A stretch of 64,000 bases of DNA from Prochlorococcus sp. MIT 1314 (GTDB lineage Bacteria > Cyanobacteriota > Cyanobacteriia > PCC-6307 > Cyanobiaceae). The DNA is taken from positions 1,302,001 through 1,366,000 of the forward strand of contig NZ_CP139300.1 in the NCBI RefSeq assembly GCF_034093315.1, written 5' to 3'. The notes below the pieces were generated by a model that was not told where the DNA came from, ran no database searches, and saw nothing but the letters and a program-made list of their open reading frames with translations. A program made the position numbers and the translations under genes. Positions 1 through 10,792 of the stretch are shown piece after piece (positions within the stretch are counted from its first letter, which is position 1; the number at the start of each line of letters is the position of its first letter).

Positions 1-61
1 TAAGTGATACATCTATCAACCCATTTACAGTTAATGCAAATGCACATAATTAATAAATAAG

Positions 62-1282
62 ATGAAAAGTAATAAGATTCTTAAAAATCATACACTAATA
101 ATTGATGAATTAGAGAGAAGTATAAAATTTTATCATTGGAATTCTATCTTATCTTTTTTACCTAAAGGCTCTTATTTAGTTGGTGGTTATATAAGGGATA
201 TTATTTTGGGAAGAGTAACTGAAGAAGTAGATGTTGATATTGTGGTACCTTTAAATGCTATTGAAATTGGAAAAAAGATTTCAGACAATATTGAATCTAA
301 ATTTATAATCTTAGATAAGAAAAGAGAAGTTGTAAGAATTATTCTTAATCATATTTCAATCGATATTACTAATCAAATTTCTTCCACAATAGAAGGGGAT
401 TTGATGACTAGGGACTTTTCAATTAATTCTATTGCTTTTTTATTTGATAAAAAGTGTTTGTTTGATCCATTAAATGGCTTAAAAGATCTAGAAAATTCTT
501 TGTTGAGAACGTATTCAGAAATCAATTTACTGAATGATCCATTACGAATCTTAAGATGTTTTCGATTTGTTTCAGAATTGAATTTTAAAATTGATCAAGA
601 ACTAATTAATTTTATTAAACAAAATAAAGGGAAATTGTTCCTTGTTTCCAAAGAGAGGATTAATTATGAAATACATAAAATAGTAAATGGAGTAAATGCC
701 CTTGAGGCAGTAATTTTGGTAAAAGAATTTAATATTATTGGGTCTGATAATTCATATAAAGATTCGTTTTTCTTAGATTTACAAAAAATTAATTATGCAG
801 AACTTAATCAGAATGAACAAGAGAAATTTTTACCATTGTTTTTCATAACCCAAATATTAGATGAAGTATCTTTAGAGACATTTAAATTTAGTAAAGCTGA
901 AATTGAAAAAACTAAGTTATTACGAAAATGGCACTTTTTGTTAAAGAAAAAAAATATTGCTCAGTTTAATGAATTAGATAGATTTGCATTACACCAGGAA
1001 TTAGAGATGTTTCTTCCATCTTTTATTTTTTATTTACCTAAAAATTTACGATTAGATTGGCTTAAAAGGTGGCGTGACAAGGATGACAAACTATTTCATC
1101 CTTCAAATATAGTGGATGGTAATGTGATCAAAAAAAATCTGAAAATAAAGGACGGGCCTATATTAGGGGAGCTTTTAAATTATCTTTCAAAGGAGCTTGC
1201 TTATAAGAGATTGAATAATTTTGATGAAGCTATTTATAAAGCAAAGCAATGGATTGAACAAAATGCGCCAAAATGTGATTAA
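62..1282 (+). CDS. cca: tRNA nucleotidyltransferase (CCA-adding) / poly(A) polymerase family
   Basis: Class II nucleotidyltransferase that adds or repairs the 3' CCA end of tRNAs; poly(A) polymerases share the fold, so the exact activity is inferred. Visible motifs in order: GGYIRD at residues 41-46, the metal-binding DVD at 57-59, RDFSINS at 117-123 and the LRILRCFRF motif at 161-169, followed by ERINYEIHKI in the neck region. At 406 aa it is a normal length for the family. No HD domain is seen. ATG start. It is the first complete gene of the window and is followed after 57 nt by the RRM gene on the same strand. Confidence 0.88.
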   Translation: MKSNKILKNHTLIIDELERSIKFYHWNSILSFLPKGSYLVGGYIRDIILGRVTEEVDVDIVVPLNAIEIGKKISDNIESKFIILDKKREVVRIILNHISIDITNQISSTIEGDLMTRDFSINSIAFLFDKKCLFDPLNGLKDLENSLLRTYSEINLLNDPLRILRCFRFVSELNFKIDQELINFIKQNKGKLFLVSKERINYEIHKIVNGVNALEAVILVKEFNIIGSDNSYKDSFFLDLQKINYAELNQNEQEKFLPLFFITQILDEVSLETFKFSKAEIEKTKLLRKWHFLLKKKNIAQFNELDRFALHQELEMFLPSFIFYLPKNLRLDWLKRWRDKDDKLFHPSNIVDGNVIKKNLKIKDGPILGELLNYLSKELAYKRLNNFDEAIYKAKQWIEQNAPKCD

Positions 1283-1339
1283 ATACACATAGCTTAGTTT
1301 TGTTTAAAGTTCAGACTTCAAAATCATTTTTAAAAATTT

Positions 1340-1759
1340 ATGAGCATTCGCATTTACATTGGAAATTTACCACAAGGATTTAATCCAAAAGAATTTGATA
1401 CACTTCTAAAATCAGTTTCTGATTCGATTAGATTTAAAGCAGTTTTAGATAAGGAAACTAAGGAATGTAGAGGGTTTGGTTTTGCGACATCAAACAATGA
1501 AGAGAATGCTAATTTACTAATTCAAAAATTAAACGGTTTTGAATTTAATGGTTCTAAATTAAGAGTAGAACTATCAGATAAGAAAGATTCTGCTTCAAAT
1601 AGAAGAAATAGTGGCAACTTAAATAAGAACAAGAAGAGAAAAGATTTTAAGAAAATTGTCCATAGCGACGCTCCTAATCTCGAAGCCCCTGATCCAAGAT
1701 GGGCTGGAGAACTATCCAAGTTAAAAGATTTGTTAGCTAATCAAAAGACACCTGCTTAG
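1340..1759 (+). CDS. RRM-domain RNA-binding protein (cyanobacterial Rbp type)
   Basis: Small RNA-binding protein with one RNA recognition motif. RNP2 is IYIGNL at residues 5-10 and RNP1 is RGFGFA at 44-49, so both RNA-contacting strands are intact. The RRM ends near residue 82. The remaining tail is rich in Lys, Arg, Asn and Ser, then has a short acidic and Pro-containing stretch and looks disordered. Cyanobacterial Rbp proteins of this kind are linked to mRNA handling and cold response in other species; the role here is inferred from family. Its stop codon abuts the stop of crtB on the other strand with no base between them. Confidence 0.87.
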   Translation: MSIRIYIGNLPQGFNPKEFDTLLKSVSDSIRFKAVLDKETKECRGFGFATSNNEENANLLIQKLNGFEFNGSKLRVELSDKKDSASNRRNSGNLNKNKKRKDFKKIVHSDAPNLEAPDPRWAGELSKLKDLLANQKTPA

Positions 1760-2668
1760 TTATTTAATTCGAGAAATTAAAAAAGATATAGGAATCTCAA
1801 AGGCTTTTACAGAATTTTTTACAAAGGCTCTGTTATTAAAAACATCATAGTCTAACCTTTCAATAGAATCTAATATTCCTCTATAGAGACGTAAGGATGT
1901 CCAAACTGGCCATCTTGCATCGGAAGATAACCACTTAATCCCATCTTCAGACTTTTGGAACCAATCCCGAGCCCTTTTTAATTGAAAGTTCATCAGCTCT
2001 TTCCACTGCTTGTTTATTTCACCTTTTAAAAGTTCTTCTTCTGAATAATTAAATTTTTTAATATCTGCTTGTGGGAGATAAATTCTACCTCTTTGCCTAT
2101 CTTCTCCGACATCTCTCAATATATTCGTCAATTGATTGGCTATACCTAATGCTATAGCCGACTCTGAGGGGTCAGGTTTCGCACTCCATGGCGCTGATGT
2201 ATAAGCACTATCTAGACCCATAACATTCTGAGTCATTAAACCAACAGTTCCTGCGACTCTATAACAATAGAGTTTTAATTCTTCAAAATCTTTGTATCTA
2301 AATTTATTGAGATCCATTCTTTGACCATCGATCATATCTAAATAAGGTTGAATATTTTGCGGATATTTTTCGATGGTATCTAATAAAACTGCGTCTAATT
2401 CAGATTTAATATTTCCTTCAAATACATTCTTTGTATTTTCTTCCCATGCATCTAAATTATCTGAAAGTTCATCTTGAGATTTAGTTGAAGCTTCTAAACT
2501 ATCCATTATCTCATCAGTTCTTCTACACCATACATAAATAGCCCATATAGCCTTTCTTTTTTCTAATGGTAGTAGAAGAGTTCCCAAGTAAAAGGTTTTA
2601 GCCCATTGTTGAGTTTCTTTACGGCATATTTCATATGCTTGATCTAGTTGAGAAATTGAATTTTTCAA
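1760..2668 (-). CDS. crtB: 15-cis-phytoene synthase
   Basis: Condenses two geranylgeranyl diphosphates to phytoene, the first committed carotenoid step. Both Asp-rich prenyl-diphosphate/Mg sites are visible: DEIMD at residues 52-56 and DVGED at 186-190, the latter inside an NQLTNILRD context typical of squalene/phytoene synthases. At 302 aa it has normal length. The start used is TTG at 2666-2668; no better ATG is near the conserved N-terminus. It lies 36 nt downstream of pds on the same strand, so the two are probably co-transcribed, the usual cyanobacterial pds-crtB order. Confidence 0.95.
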   Translation of the reverse strand: MKNSISQLDQAYEICRKETQQWAKTFYLGTLLLPLEKRKAIWAIYVWCRRTDEIMDSLEASTKSQDELSDNLDAWEENTKNVFEGNIKSELDAVLLDTIEKYPQNIQPYLDMIDGQRMDLNKFRYKDFEELKLYCYRVAGTVGLMTQNVMGLDSAYTSAPWSAKPDPSESAIALGIANQLTNILRDVGEDRQRGRIYLPQADIKKFNYSEEELLKGEINKQWKELMNFQLKRARDWFQKSEDGIKWLSSDARWPVWTSLRLYRGILDSIERLDYDVFNNRAFVKNSVKAFEIPISFLISRIK

Positions 2669-2704
2669 AAAGTTTTAGCTGAATTTGAAGATTACTTTAA
2701 ATGT

Positions 2705-4144
<1,440 letters not shown>

Positions 4145-4192
4145 TTAAAGTTATAACATTATAGTTTTTTTCGTTGATTATTTCGCAAAATT

Positions 4193-4540
4193 ATGGAAAA
4201 AATGCTTTTAAAATCAACTACACGACATGTAAGAATTTTTACTGCTGAAGTTGTTGATAAAGAGTTACAGTTTCATCCCAATAAACTGACTCTTGATTTA
4301 GATCCAGATAACGAGTTTATTTGGAACGAAGATTCTTTGAACAAAATTAATGAGAAATTTAATGAATTAGTCAAAGAGAGAGCAGGAAGGGATTTAGATG
4401 ATTATGAACTTCGGAAAATAGGATCAGAAATCGAAGGTCTTATTAAATTTTTGCTGCAAAATGGGCAATTAAGCTATAACCCTGATTGTCGAGTAATGAA
4501 CTATTCAATGGGTTTACCAAAGACAAATGAAGTACTGTGA
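4193..4540 (+). CDS. ndhM: NDH-1 subunit M
   Basis: Oxygenic-photosynthesis-specific peripheral subunit of the thylakoid NDH-1 complex, which serves respiration and cyclic electron flow. Soluble 115-aa protein with no membrane segment; it matches NdhM in length and in the N-terminal [14 protein letters not shown] and C-terminal [14 protein letters not shown] segments. ATG start. It is translationally coupled to the next gene by a GTGA overlap. It is divergent from pds. Confidence 0.9.
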   Translation: MEKMLLKSTTRHVRIFTAEVVDKELQFHPNKLTLDLDPDNEFIWNEDSLNKINEKFNELVKERAGRDLDDYELRKIGSEIEGLIKFLLQNGQLSYNPDCRVMNYSMGLPKTNEVL

Positions 4541-5160
4541 ATAGACCACCCTCAAATAGAAGGCCTAGGAGAGGCTCAAATAGAAGAAGTTACCCCTCAA
4601 ATCCGAGAGAGATGGGCTCTTATGGACAAAGAAATGGTAGATTGCCTGCTTCTTCTGAACAAAAGATTAACTTCAGTACAGGAACTATCGCTGTTCTTGC
4701 GGGAGTACTAATTCTAGGAGTTGGTATTGGGAGTGCGATTACTAGTACAACAGATGGAGGACAGGGAAATATAGCTAGTCAACAACAATTAGATATGGCT
4801 GTTCCTGATCCTGAATTTTGCAGACAATGGGGTGCCAGCGCCTTTGTCATTGATGTTGAAATGTATACAACTCTCAATCCATCAACGAGTTTTGTAACGC
4901 AACCAGCTCTACAGCCAGGTTGTGTAATTCGAAGAGAGAATTGGACAGTTTTGCAAAAACAAGGAGCGATTAGTAATGAAGATGTAAGAGAATGTAAACA
5001 AAGAATGAATACTTTTGCTTATATTGGATCTATAAGAGATAAACCAATAGTTAAATGCGTTTATCAAACTGATGTTAATGAAAATAAATTTATAATTAAG
5101 GGAGATGGACAAGCCGAAGATGGAGGAGTAGGAATTAATAAAGAAGCAATTCAGTTCTAA
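4537..5160 (+). CDS. DUF3172-family membrane-anchored protein
   Basis: Conserved cyanobacterial protein of unknown function. Residues 1-40 are rich in Arg, Pro, Ser and Gly and look disordered. One hydrophobic helix follows at about residues 47-67, then a roughly 135-residue domain with several Cys (for example [22 protein letters not shown]) that could face the lumen or cytosol. The GTG start overlaps the ndhM stop by 4 nt (GTGA), which supports both the start and co-expression with ndhM. A link to NDH-1 is only suggested by this coupling. The family name is from memory of the cyanobacterial protein pattern. Confidence 0.8.
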   Translation: MNRPPSNRRPRRGSNRRSYPSNPREMGSYGQRNGRLPASSEQKINFSTGTIAVLAGVLILGVGIGSAITSTTDGGQGNIASQQQLDMAVPDPEFCRQWGASAFVIDVEMYTTLNPSTSFVTQPALQPGCVIRRENWTVLQKQGAISNEDVRECKQRMNTFAYIGSIRDKPIVKCVYQTDVNENKFIIKGDGQAEDGGVGINKEAIQF

Positions 5161-5166
5161 TCAAAT

Positions 5167-6111
5167 TTAGGTTTGCCTTAATGGGCTTTCTAAACTTGCA
5201 AACTGAGGTAGGATATTTTTCTTAAATACTTCTGATGCTCTAGAGGTATATCTTGAGGGATTAGTAATTAATTTTAGTTCTCTTTTAACCTCTAAGTCAG
5301 CTACGAAAGCTTTATGGATTGTCCCAGCCGCTAATTCTCTTTCAATTGAAACAACTGGTAAAAACGAAGCCCCTAGACCTGATTGAACTGCATTCTTTAT
5401 TGATTCAAGAGAGTTCAGTTCCATCTCAATTTTTAATCTTTGAATGTCAAGTCCAGAATCTTGAAGAAGTTTGTCAACAACTTTTCTTGTTGTAGATTGA
5501 GAATCTAATGTTACGAAATTTAATTTGTATAAGTCTTCTTTTAAAAGCTCTTTTTTGTTAGAGAGTTTGTGTTTAGAAGGTAAAACTAGGGCTAATTCAT
5601 CTGTTGCATATGGAATTACTTGTAGCAAATTTTCTAAATCGCCAGGTAATTGTCCTCCAATAATGGCTAGGTCAATTTGTCCATTGGCAACACTCCAGCC
5701 AGTTCTTCTAGTACTATGAACTTGAAGTTGAACAGATACATCAGGATATTTTTGTCTGAAAAGTCCTATCATTCTTGGCATTAAATATGTTCCTGTTGTC
5801 TGGCTGGCTCCAATTACAAGGGTTCCACCTTTTAAACTATTTAAATCTTCGATAGCTTTACAAGCTTCGTCACACTGATTCAAAATTCGCTCACAATATT
5901 CAAGTAATAGTCTTCCTGCTTCAGTTAAAAGAGCTTTTCTTCCACCTCTATCGAAAATTGTTATTTCAAGTTGTTTTTCTAGGTTTTGTATTTGTAAACT
6001 CACAGCGGGTTGGGTTACGTATAATAAATCAGCAGCTTTTTTAAAACTTCCCTGAGCTGCAATAGCTTTTAATATTCTTAATTGGTCTAGAGTAAATGGT
6101 AATTCGGGCAT
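5167..6111 (-). CDS. rbcR: LysR-type regulator, RbcR/CcmR (NdhR) group
   Basis: Transcription factor with an N-terminal winged helix-turn-helix (about residues 5-62, including [19 protein letters not shown]) and a C-terminal periplasmic-binding-like effector domain; 314 aa, standard for LysR proteins. In cyanobacteria this group controls carbon-concentrating and ndh genes in response to 2-oxoglutarate, 2-phosphoglycolate or related metabolites. The placement next to Z-ISO, ndhF and ndhD fits that role. Only 82 nt separate it from the divergent Z-ISO gene, and that space holds two palindromes that could be its operator. Confidence 0.85.
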   Translation of the reverse strand: MPELPFTLDQLRILKAIAAQGSFKKAADLLYVTQPAVSLQIQNLEKQLEITIFDRGGRKALLTEAGRLLLEYCERILNQCDEACKAIEDLNSLKGGTLVIGASQTTGTYLMPRMIGLFRQKYPDVSVQLQVHSTRRTGWSVANGQIDLAIIGGQLPGDLENLLQVIPYATDELALVLPSKHKLSNKKELLKEDLYKLNFVTLDSQSTTRKVVDKLLQDSGLDIQRLKIEMELNSLESIKNAVQSGLGASFLPVVSIERELAAGTIHKAFVADLEVKRELKLITNPSRYTSRASEVFKKNILPQFASLESPLRQT

Positions 6112-6141
6112 CTATTATCCCTACAATTATTTATAATTCTA

Positions 6142-6168
6142 ATACTTAAAAGTATTCTTGTTAAGAAT
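6142..6168. promoter_or_regulatory. Overlapping palindromes between rbcR and Z-ISO (candidate LysR operator)
   Basis: Two inverted repeats touch one another. ATACTT-AA-AAGTAT lies at 6142-6155 and ATTCTT-GTT-AAGAAT at 6154-6168. The second contains TTCTTGTTAAGAA, which matches the general LysR box T-N11-A with dyad symmetry. The position between the LysR gene and its divergent neighbour is where such regulators usually bind. This is an inference from symmetry and location; no binding data can be seen here. Confidence 0.45.
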
Positions 6169-6193
6169 AAAATTGTTTGAATAATCAAAATTT

Positions 6194-6922
6194 ATGGAGA
6201 CACATAAAACTTCCTTGGTGATATTACTATTGATTTTTATTTTTGCTGTAATTCATAGTGGCGGAGCTGCTTTAAGAATTAAAGCAGAATCTATTATGGG
6301 AGCAAGATTATGGCGGTTATGTTTTGTTTTTTTAAGTTTGCCATCTGCAATTATCTTGATTAGTTATTTTTTAGCTCATAGATATGATGGAATCAGATTA
6401 TGGAATTTTCAAGGTAATAATTTCGTTTTTTTAGTAGTTTGGCTTTTAACTGCCATTAGTTTTTTGTTTTTATATCCCGCCACTTACAATTTGTTGGAAA
6501 TTCCGTCAGTCTTAAAACCTAAAGTACGAATTTACGGAACTGGGATAATGAGAATTACAAGACATCCCCAAGCATTTGGTCAGATAATTTGGTGTTTTGC
6601 TCATACTTTATGGATTGGTACATCATTTACATTGATAACTTCTATTGGATTAGTATTGCATCATCTCTTTGCAATCTGGCATGGGGATAAAAGATTAGCC
6701 AAAAGATTTGGCGAAGAATTTGAAAACTTTAAAAAAAATACTTCCATAATCCCCTTTAAGGCGATATTTGAAAGAAAGCAAGAATTCAAAATTAAGGAAT
6801 TTTTTAGGTTATCGCAACTTGGTATATTGATTGCAATAGGAGTACTGTGGTGGTCACATCAGTACATAAATATTGCTGTTAAAACATTTAATTCATCATT
6901 TTTGTCGGAATTTTTCAATTGA
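6194..6922 (+). CDS. 15-cis-zeta-carotene isomerase (Z-ISO), NnrU superfamily
   Basis: Integral membrane protein of 242 aa with about six hydrophobic segments. Automated annotation usually says NnrU, but the sequence follows plant Z-ISO closely: HSGGAALR at 21-28, HRYDGIRLW at 62-70, GIMRITRHPQ at 117-126, AHTLWIG at 136-142 and HHLFAIWHGD at 156-165. Z-ISO is a heme-dependent isomerase of the 15-15' double bond of tri-cis-zeta-carotene, acting between Pds and zeta-carotene desaturase; the conserved His residues (21, 124, 137, 156, 157) include the candidate heme ligands. The nearby pds-crtB pair supports the role. ndhF follows after 34 nt on the same strand. Confidence 0.83.
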   Translation: METHKTSLVILLLIFIFAVIHSGGAALRIKAESIMGARLWRLCFVFLSLPSAIILISYFLAHRYDGIRLWNFQGNNFVFLVVWLLTAISFLFLYPATYNLLEIPSVLKPKVRIYGTGIMRITRHPQAFGQIIWCFAHTLWIGTSFTLITSIGLVLHHLFAIWHGDKRLAKRFGEEFENFKKNTSIIPFKAIFERKQEFKIKEFFRLSQLGILIAIGVLWWSHQYINIAVKTFNSSFLSEFFN

Positions 6923-6956
6923 CAGTTTAAAATCTATAATATAAATTCTTTAAAAC

Positions 6957-8978
6957 ATGCCTCAAGCTTCAGAAATTGCCTGGTTAATTCCTGTTTTCCC
7001 ACTCATTGGAGCAGTGCTTTCTGGTTTAGGACTAATAAGTATTAACAAAAAAATTAATAATTCTAGAGAAATTGTTTCTATAAGTCTAATTTCATTCGTC
7101 GGTATTTCTGCAGTAATTAGTTATAAAGCTCTGATTGAACAAATTAATGGCTATCAATCCGTAGAAAAATTATTTGTATGGGCTAATGCTGGGGATTTCA
7201 CGATCCCAATGGGTTTTGTCCTTGATCCTTTGGGTAGTGTGATGCTTGCTTTAGTAACTACCATAACTTTGCTGGTGATGATTTACTCACATGGTTATAT
7301 GGCTCATGACAAGGGTTATGTCAGATTTTTTACATATTTAGCATTATTTAGTAGCTCAATGATGGGATTAATTATTAGTCCAAATTTGTTAGAAATTTAC
7401 GTTTTTTGGGAGTTGGTTGGAATGTGTTCTTACTTATTGGTTGGTTTTTGGTATGACAGGGATGGTGCTGCCCACGCTGCACAAAAAGCATTTGTTGTGA
7501 ATAGAGTAGGAGACTTTGGATTATTGCTCGGTATTCTTGGTCTGTTTTGGGCAACGAATAGTTTTGATTTTAATGAAATAGCTACTGGAATTTCTAAATC
7601 AGTTTCTGACAATTCAATACCCATTTGGGCTGCTTTACTCCTTTGTTTTTTAGTTTTTTTAGGGCCAATGGCAAAATCTGCGCAGTTTCCCCTCCATGTA
7701 TGGTTACCTGATGCTATGGAGGGCCCGACACCGATTTCTGCACTTATTCATGCGGCGACAATGGTTGCCGCAGGAATATTTCTAGTAGCGAGGCTTCAAC
7801 CTTTATATTCAATATTCCCTTCCATTCAGTTCATTATTGCTTTGGTGGGAACGATTACTTGTTTTTTAGGAGCTTCTATTGCTTTGACACAAATGGATTT
7901 AAAAAAGGGGTTAGCATACAGCACCGTTTCTCAGCTTGGTTATATGATGCTTGCGATGGGTTGTGGCGCTCCAATTGCAGGAATTTTCCATTTGATTACT
8001 CATGCTTGCTTTAAAGCAATGCTATTTCTGGGATCTGGCTCTGTAATACATGCTATGGAAGAAGTAGTGGGTCATCAGCCTGTATTGGCTCAAGACATGA
8101 GATTGATGGGCGGTTTAAGAAAAAAAATGCCATATACTTCAGCAACATTTTTAATAGGTTGTGTAGCAATAAGCGGAATTCCTCCCTTAGCGGGTTTTTG
8201 GAGTAAAGACGAGATACTCGGAAATGCATTTATATCATTCCCAGCTTTTTGGTTTGTAGGACTTCTAACAGCTGGCATGACAGCCTTTTATATGTTTAGG
8301 CTTTATTTCTTGACATTTGAAGGAGATTTTAGAGGAGAGAATAAAGAATTACAAAAAGAACTTTTAATCGCTTCTAAAGTGAATCTAGATGAAGACAATG
8401 AAGAAGAGCATAAAGAACATGGTTATATTCATGAGTCTCCTTGGTCAATGACATTTCCCTTGGTATTTCTAGCTGTGCCCTCTGTAATTATTGGTTTTAT
8501 GGGACTCCCATGGGATAGTAAATTTGCAAATTTACTAGATCCTGAAGAAGCTGAAATTGCTGCAAAAGCTTTTGAATTAAAAGAATTTTTGCCTTTAGCA
8601 ATTGCATCAGTTGTGATTGCATCAGCTGGAATTATTATTGCTTATCAAGCTTATTTTGTGAAAAAAATTAATTTGTCAATTTTATTTGCAGACAAGTTTC
8701 CTACTATTAATAAATTTTTATCAAACAAATGGTATTTAGATGATATAAATGAAAAACTTTTTGTGAAGGGAAGTAGAAAACTTGCTAAAGAAGTTTTAGA
8801 GGTTGATTCTAAGGTTGTTGATGGCGTCGTGAACCTTACTGGACTTGTGACTTTAGGTAGTGGAGAAGGTTTAAAATATTTTGAGACTGGTAGGGCTCAA
8901 TTTTACGCTCTTATTGTCTTTGGAGGAGTAATTCTGTTAGTTGCTATATTTGGCTTTCAATCTCCTCAAGTCACTTAA
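6957..8978 (+). CDS. ndhF: NDH-1 subunit 5 (NdhF1 type)
   Basis: Large proton-pumping antiporter-like membrane subunit of NDH-1, homologous to NuoL. It has 673 aa with many membrane helices and the core Proton_antipo_M segment (for example AKSAQFPLHVWLPDAM and DLKKGLAYSTVSQLGYM). An acidic, Glu-rich loop lies near residues 480-495. ATG start. It is followed 85 nt later by ndhD, the usual ndhF-ndhD pairing of respiratory or cyclic-flow NDH-1; no CO2-uptake cup protein gene is nearby, which fits the F1/D1 form. Confidence 0.95.
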   Translation: MPQASEIAWLIPVFPLIGAVLSGLGLISINKKINNSREIVSISLISFVGISAVISYKALIEQINGYQSVEKLFVWANAGDFTIPMGFVLDPLGSVMLALVTTITLLVMIYSHGYMAHDKGYVRFFTYLALFSSSMMGLIISPNLLEIYVFWELVGMCSYLLVGFWYDRDGAAHAAQKAFVVNRVGDFGLLLGILGLFWATNSFDFNEIATGISKSVSDNSIPIWAALLLCFLVFLGPMAKSAQFPLHVWLPDAMEGPTPISALIHAATMVAAGIFLVARLQPLYSIFPSIQFIIALVGTITCFLGASIALTQMDLKKGLAYSTVSQLGYMMLAMGCGAPIAGIFHLITHACFKAMLFLGSGSVIHAMEEVVGHQPVLAQDMRLMGGLRKKMPYTSATFLIGCVAISGIPPLAGFWSKDEILGNAFISFPAFWFVGLLTAGMTAFYMFRLYFLTFEGDFRGENKELQKELLIASKVNLDEDNEEEHKEHGYIHESPWSMTFPLVFLAVPSVIIGFMGLPWDSKFANLLDPEEAEIAAKAFELKEFLPLAIASVVIASAGIIIAYQAYFVKKINLSILFADKFPTINKFLSNKWYLDDINEKLFVKGSRKLAKEVLEVDSKVVDGVVNLTGLVTLGSGEGLKYFETGRAQFYALIVFGGVILLVAIFGFQSPQVT

Positions 8979-9063
8979 TTACAATTGTGTGTCTTCACTG
9001 TCTATTGGGGTGAAAAAATACAGATAATTTCTAGACTTTATTTAAGATAAATTTCTTATTAAA

Positions 9064-10704
9064 TTGAGTACTTATTTTTTTACAAATTTTGCGACACAAA
9101 TCTTAGGAACTTTGGGGGCTGGATTGTCTACTTTTCCTTGGCTATCTGCTTCAATTTTGTTCCCAATTGGGAGTGCTTTTGTGATACCTTTTTTTCCAGA
9201 TAAAGGAGATGGCAAAGAGGTTAGATGGTTTGCCTTGTCTATTGCATTAATAACTTTTTTAATAACTGTAGGTTCATATATTAATGGTTTTGATATCAAT
9301 AATGAGAATGTTCAACTTAAAGAGAACATTAGTTGGCTGCCTGATTTAGGTCTGACTTGGTCTGTTGGAGCTGATGGCATTTCGATGCCTTTGATATTAC
9401 TAACAAGTTTTATTACTGCTTTGGCAGTTTTGGCTGCATGGCCAGTCAAGTTTAAACCAAAGTTATTTTTCTTTTTGATATTAGTTATGGATGGTGGGCA
9501 AATCGCAGTATTTGCTGTTCAAGATATGCTTTTATTTTTTCTAACTTGGGAACTTGAGTTGATTCCCGTATATTTATTATTAGCTATATGGGGCGGTAAA
9601 AATAGACAATACGCAGCAACAAAATTCATTATTTATACAGCTGGAAGTTCTATATTTATTCTCCTCGCAGCATTAGCTATGGGCTTCTACGGCACAGAAA
9701 TCCCTAACTTTGAGTTTTCTCACTTGGCAGCGCAAGATTTTAGTCAAAAATTTCAAATACTCTGTTATGTGGGGCTCTTAGTTGCATTTGGAGTAAAACT
9801 TCCAATCGTACCTCTTCATACTTGGCTTCCAGATGCTCATGGAGAAGCTACAGCTCCTGTTCATATGCTTCTAGCTGGAATTTTATTGAAGATGGGAGGA
9901 TATGCTCTTTTAAGATTTAATGCGCAATTATTACCTGTTGCTCATGCTCAATTTGCCCCATTATTAATAGTTCTTGGAGTAGTAAATATAATTTATGCGG
10001 CATTAACTTCTTTTGCTCAAAGAAATCTTAAAAGAAAAATTGCATATAGTTCGATAAGTCATATGGGTTTCGTTCTTATTGGAATAGGTAGTTTTAGTAG
10101 CCTTGGAACAAGTGGAGCAATGCTACAAATGGTTAGTCATGGATTAATTGGAGCTAGTTTATTTTTTCTTGTTGGTGCTACCTATGATAGAACAAAGACT
10201 CTTAAACTTGACGAAATGAGTGGTGTAGGGCAAAAAATGAGAATCATGTTTGCCCTTTGGACTGCTTGCTCCCTTGCTTCCCTTGCTTTGCCTGGCATGA
10301 GTGGATTTGTTTCCGAATTAATGGTATTTACAGGATTTGTTACTGATGAAGTTTATACACTCCCGTTTAGGGTAGTAATGGCCTCTTTAGCTGCTATCGG
10401 TGTAATACTAACTCCTATTTATCTACTATCAATGTTGCGAGAAATTTTCTTTGGTAAAGAGAATCCTAAATTGATCGAAGAACGAAAACTTATCGATGCA
10501 GAACCTAGGGAAATTTATATTATTGCTTGTTTACTTTTACCGATAATTGGAATAGGTTTGTATCCCAGATTAGTGACTGAGAGCTATCTTGCATCTATTA
10601 ATAACTTAGTTGATAGAGATTTAACTGCTGTTAAAAGTGCTGTCAAAACAAGTATTTTTTCAGGAACTAAAAAAACTGAGATGTTAAAAGCTCCAACAAT
10701 ATAA
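9064..10704 (+). CDS. ndhD: NDH-1 subunit 4 (NdhD1 type)
   Basis: Antiporter-like membrane subunit of NDH-1, homologous to NuoM. It has 546 aa with about 14 hydrophobic segments and the family motifs [15 protein letters not shown] and [14 protein letters not shown], plus [16 protein letters not shown]. The start is TTG at 9064; the N-terminus MSTYFFTN fits the family and no ATG lies at a suitable place. It is downstream of ndhF and probably in the same transcript. Confidence 0.94.
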   Translation: MSTYFFTNFATQILGTLGAGLSTFPWLSASILFPIGSAFVIPFFPDKGDGKEVRWFALSIALITFLITVGSYINGFDINNENVQLKENISWLPDLGLTWSVGADGISMPLILLTSFITALAVLAAWPVKFKPKLFFFLILVMDGGQIAVFAVQDMLLFFLTWELELIPVYLLLAIWGGKNRQYAATKFIIYTAGSSIFILLAALAMGFYGTEIPNFEFSHLAAQDFSQKFQILCYVGLLVAFGVKLPIVPLHTWLPDAHGEATAPVHMLLAGILLKMGGYALLRFNAQLLPVAHAQFAPLLIVLGVVNIIYAALTSFAQRNLKRKIAYSSISHMGFVLIGIGSFSSLGTSGAMLQMVSHGLIGASLFFLVGATYDRTKTLKLDEMSGVGQKMRIMFALWTACSLASLALPGMSGFVSELMVFTGFVTDEVYTLPFRVVMASLAAIGVILTPIYLLSMLREIFFGKENPKLIEERKLIDAEPREIYIIACLLLPIIGIGLYPRLVTESYLASINNLVDRDLTAVKSAVKTSIFSGTKKTEMLKAPTI

Positions 10705-10792
10705 TTTTTTTAAATTAATTCAATATTAATTGGCATTAAATAATTAAGCATATATCTTATGTTTAGATATTAGTTATTTTAAAATACCTTAT

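Noticed and set aside
1-61. Possible 3' end of an upstream gene (plus frame open from base 3 to a TAA at 51-53)
   Set aside because: Only 16 codons are visible and the AT-rich context makes chance likely; no recognisable protein end.
10713-10731. AATTAAT/ATTAATT hairpin after ndhD as terminator
   Set aside because: Only A-T pairs, no T-run after it; likely chance in this composition.
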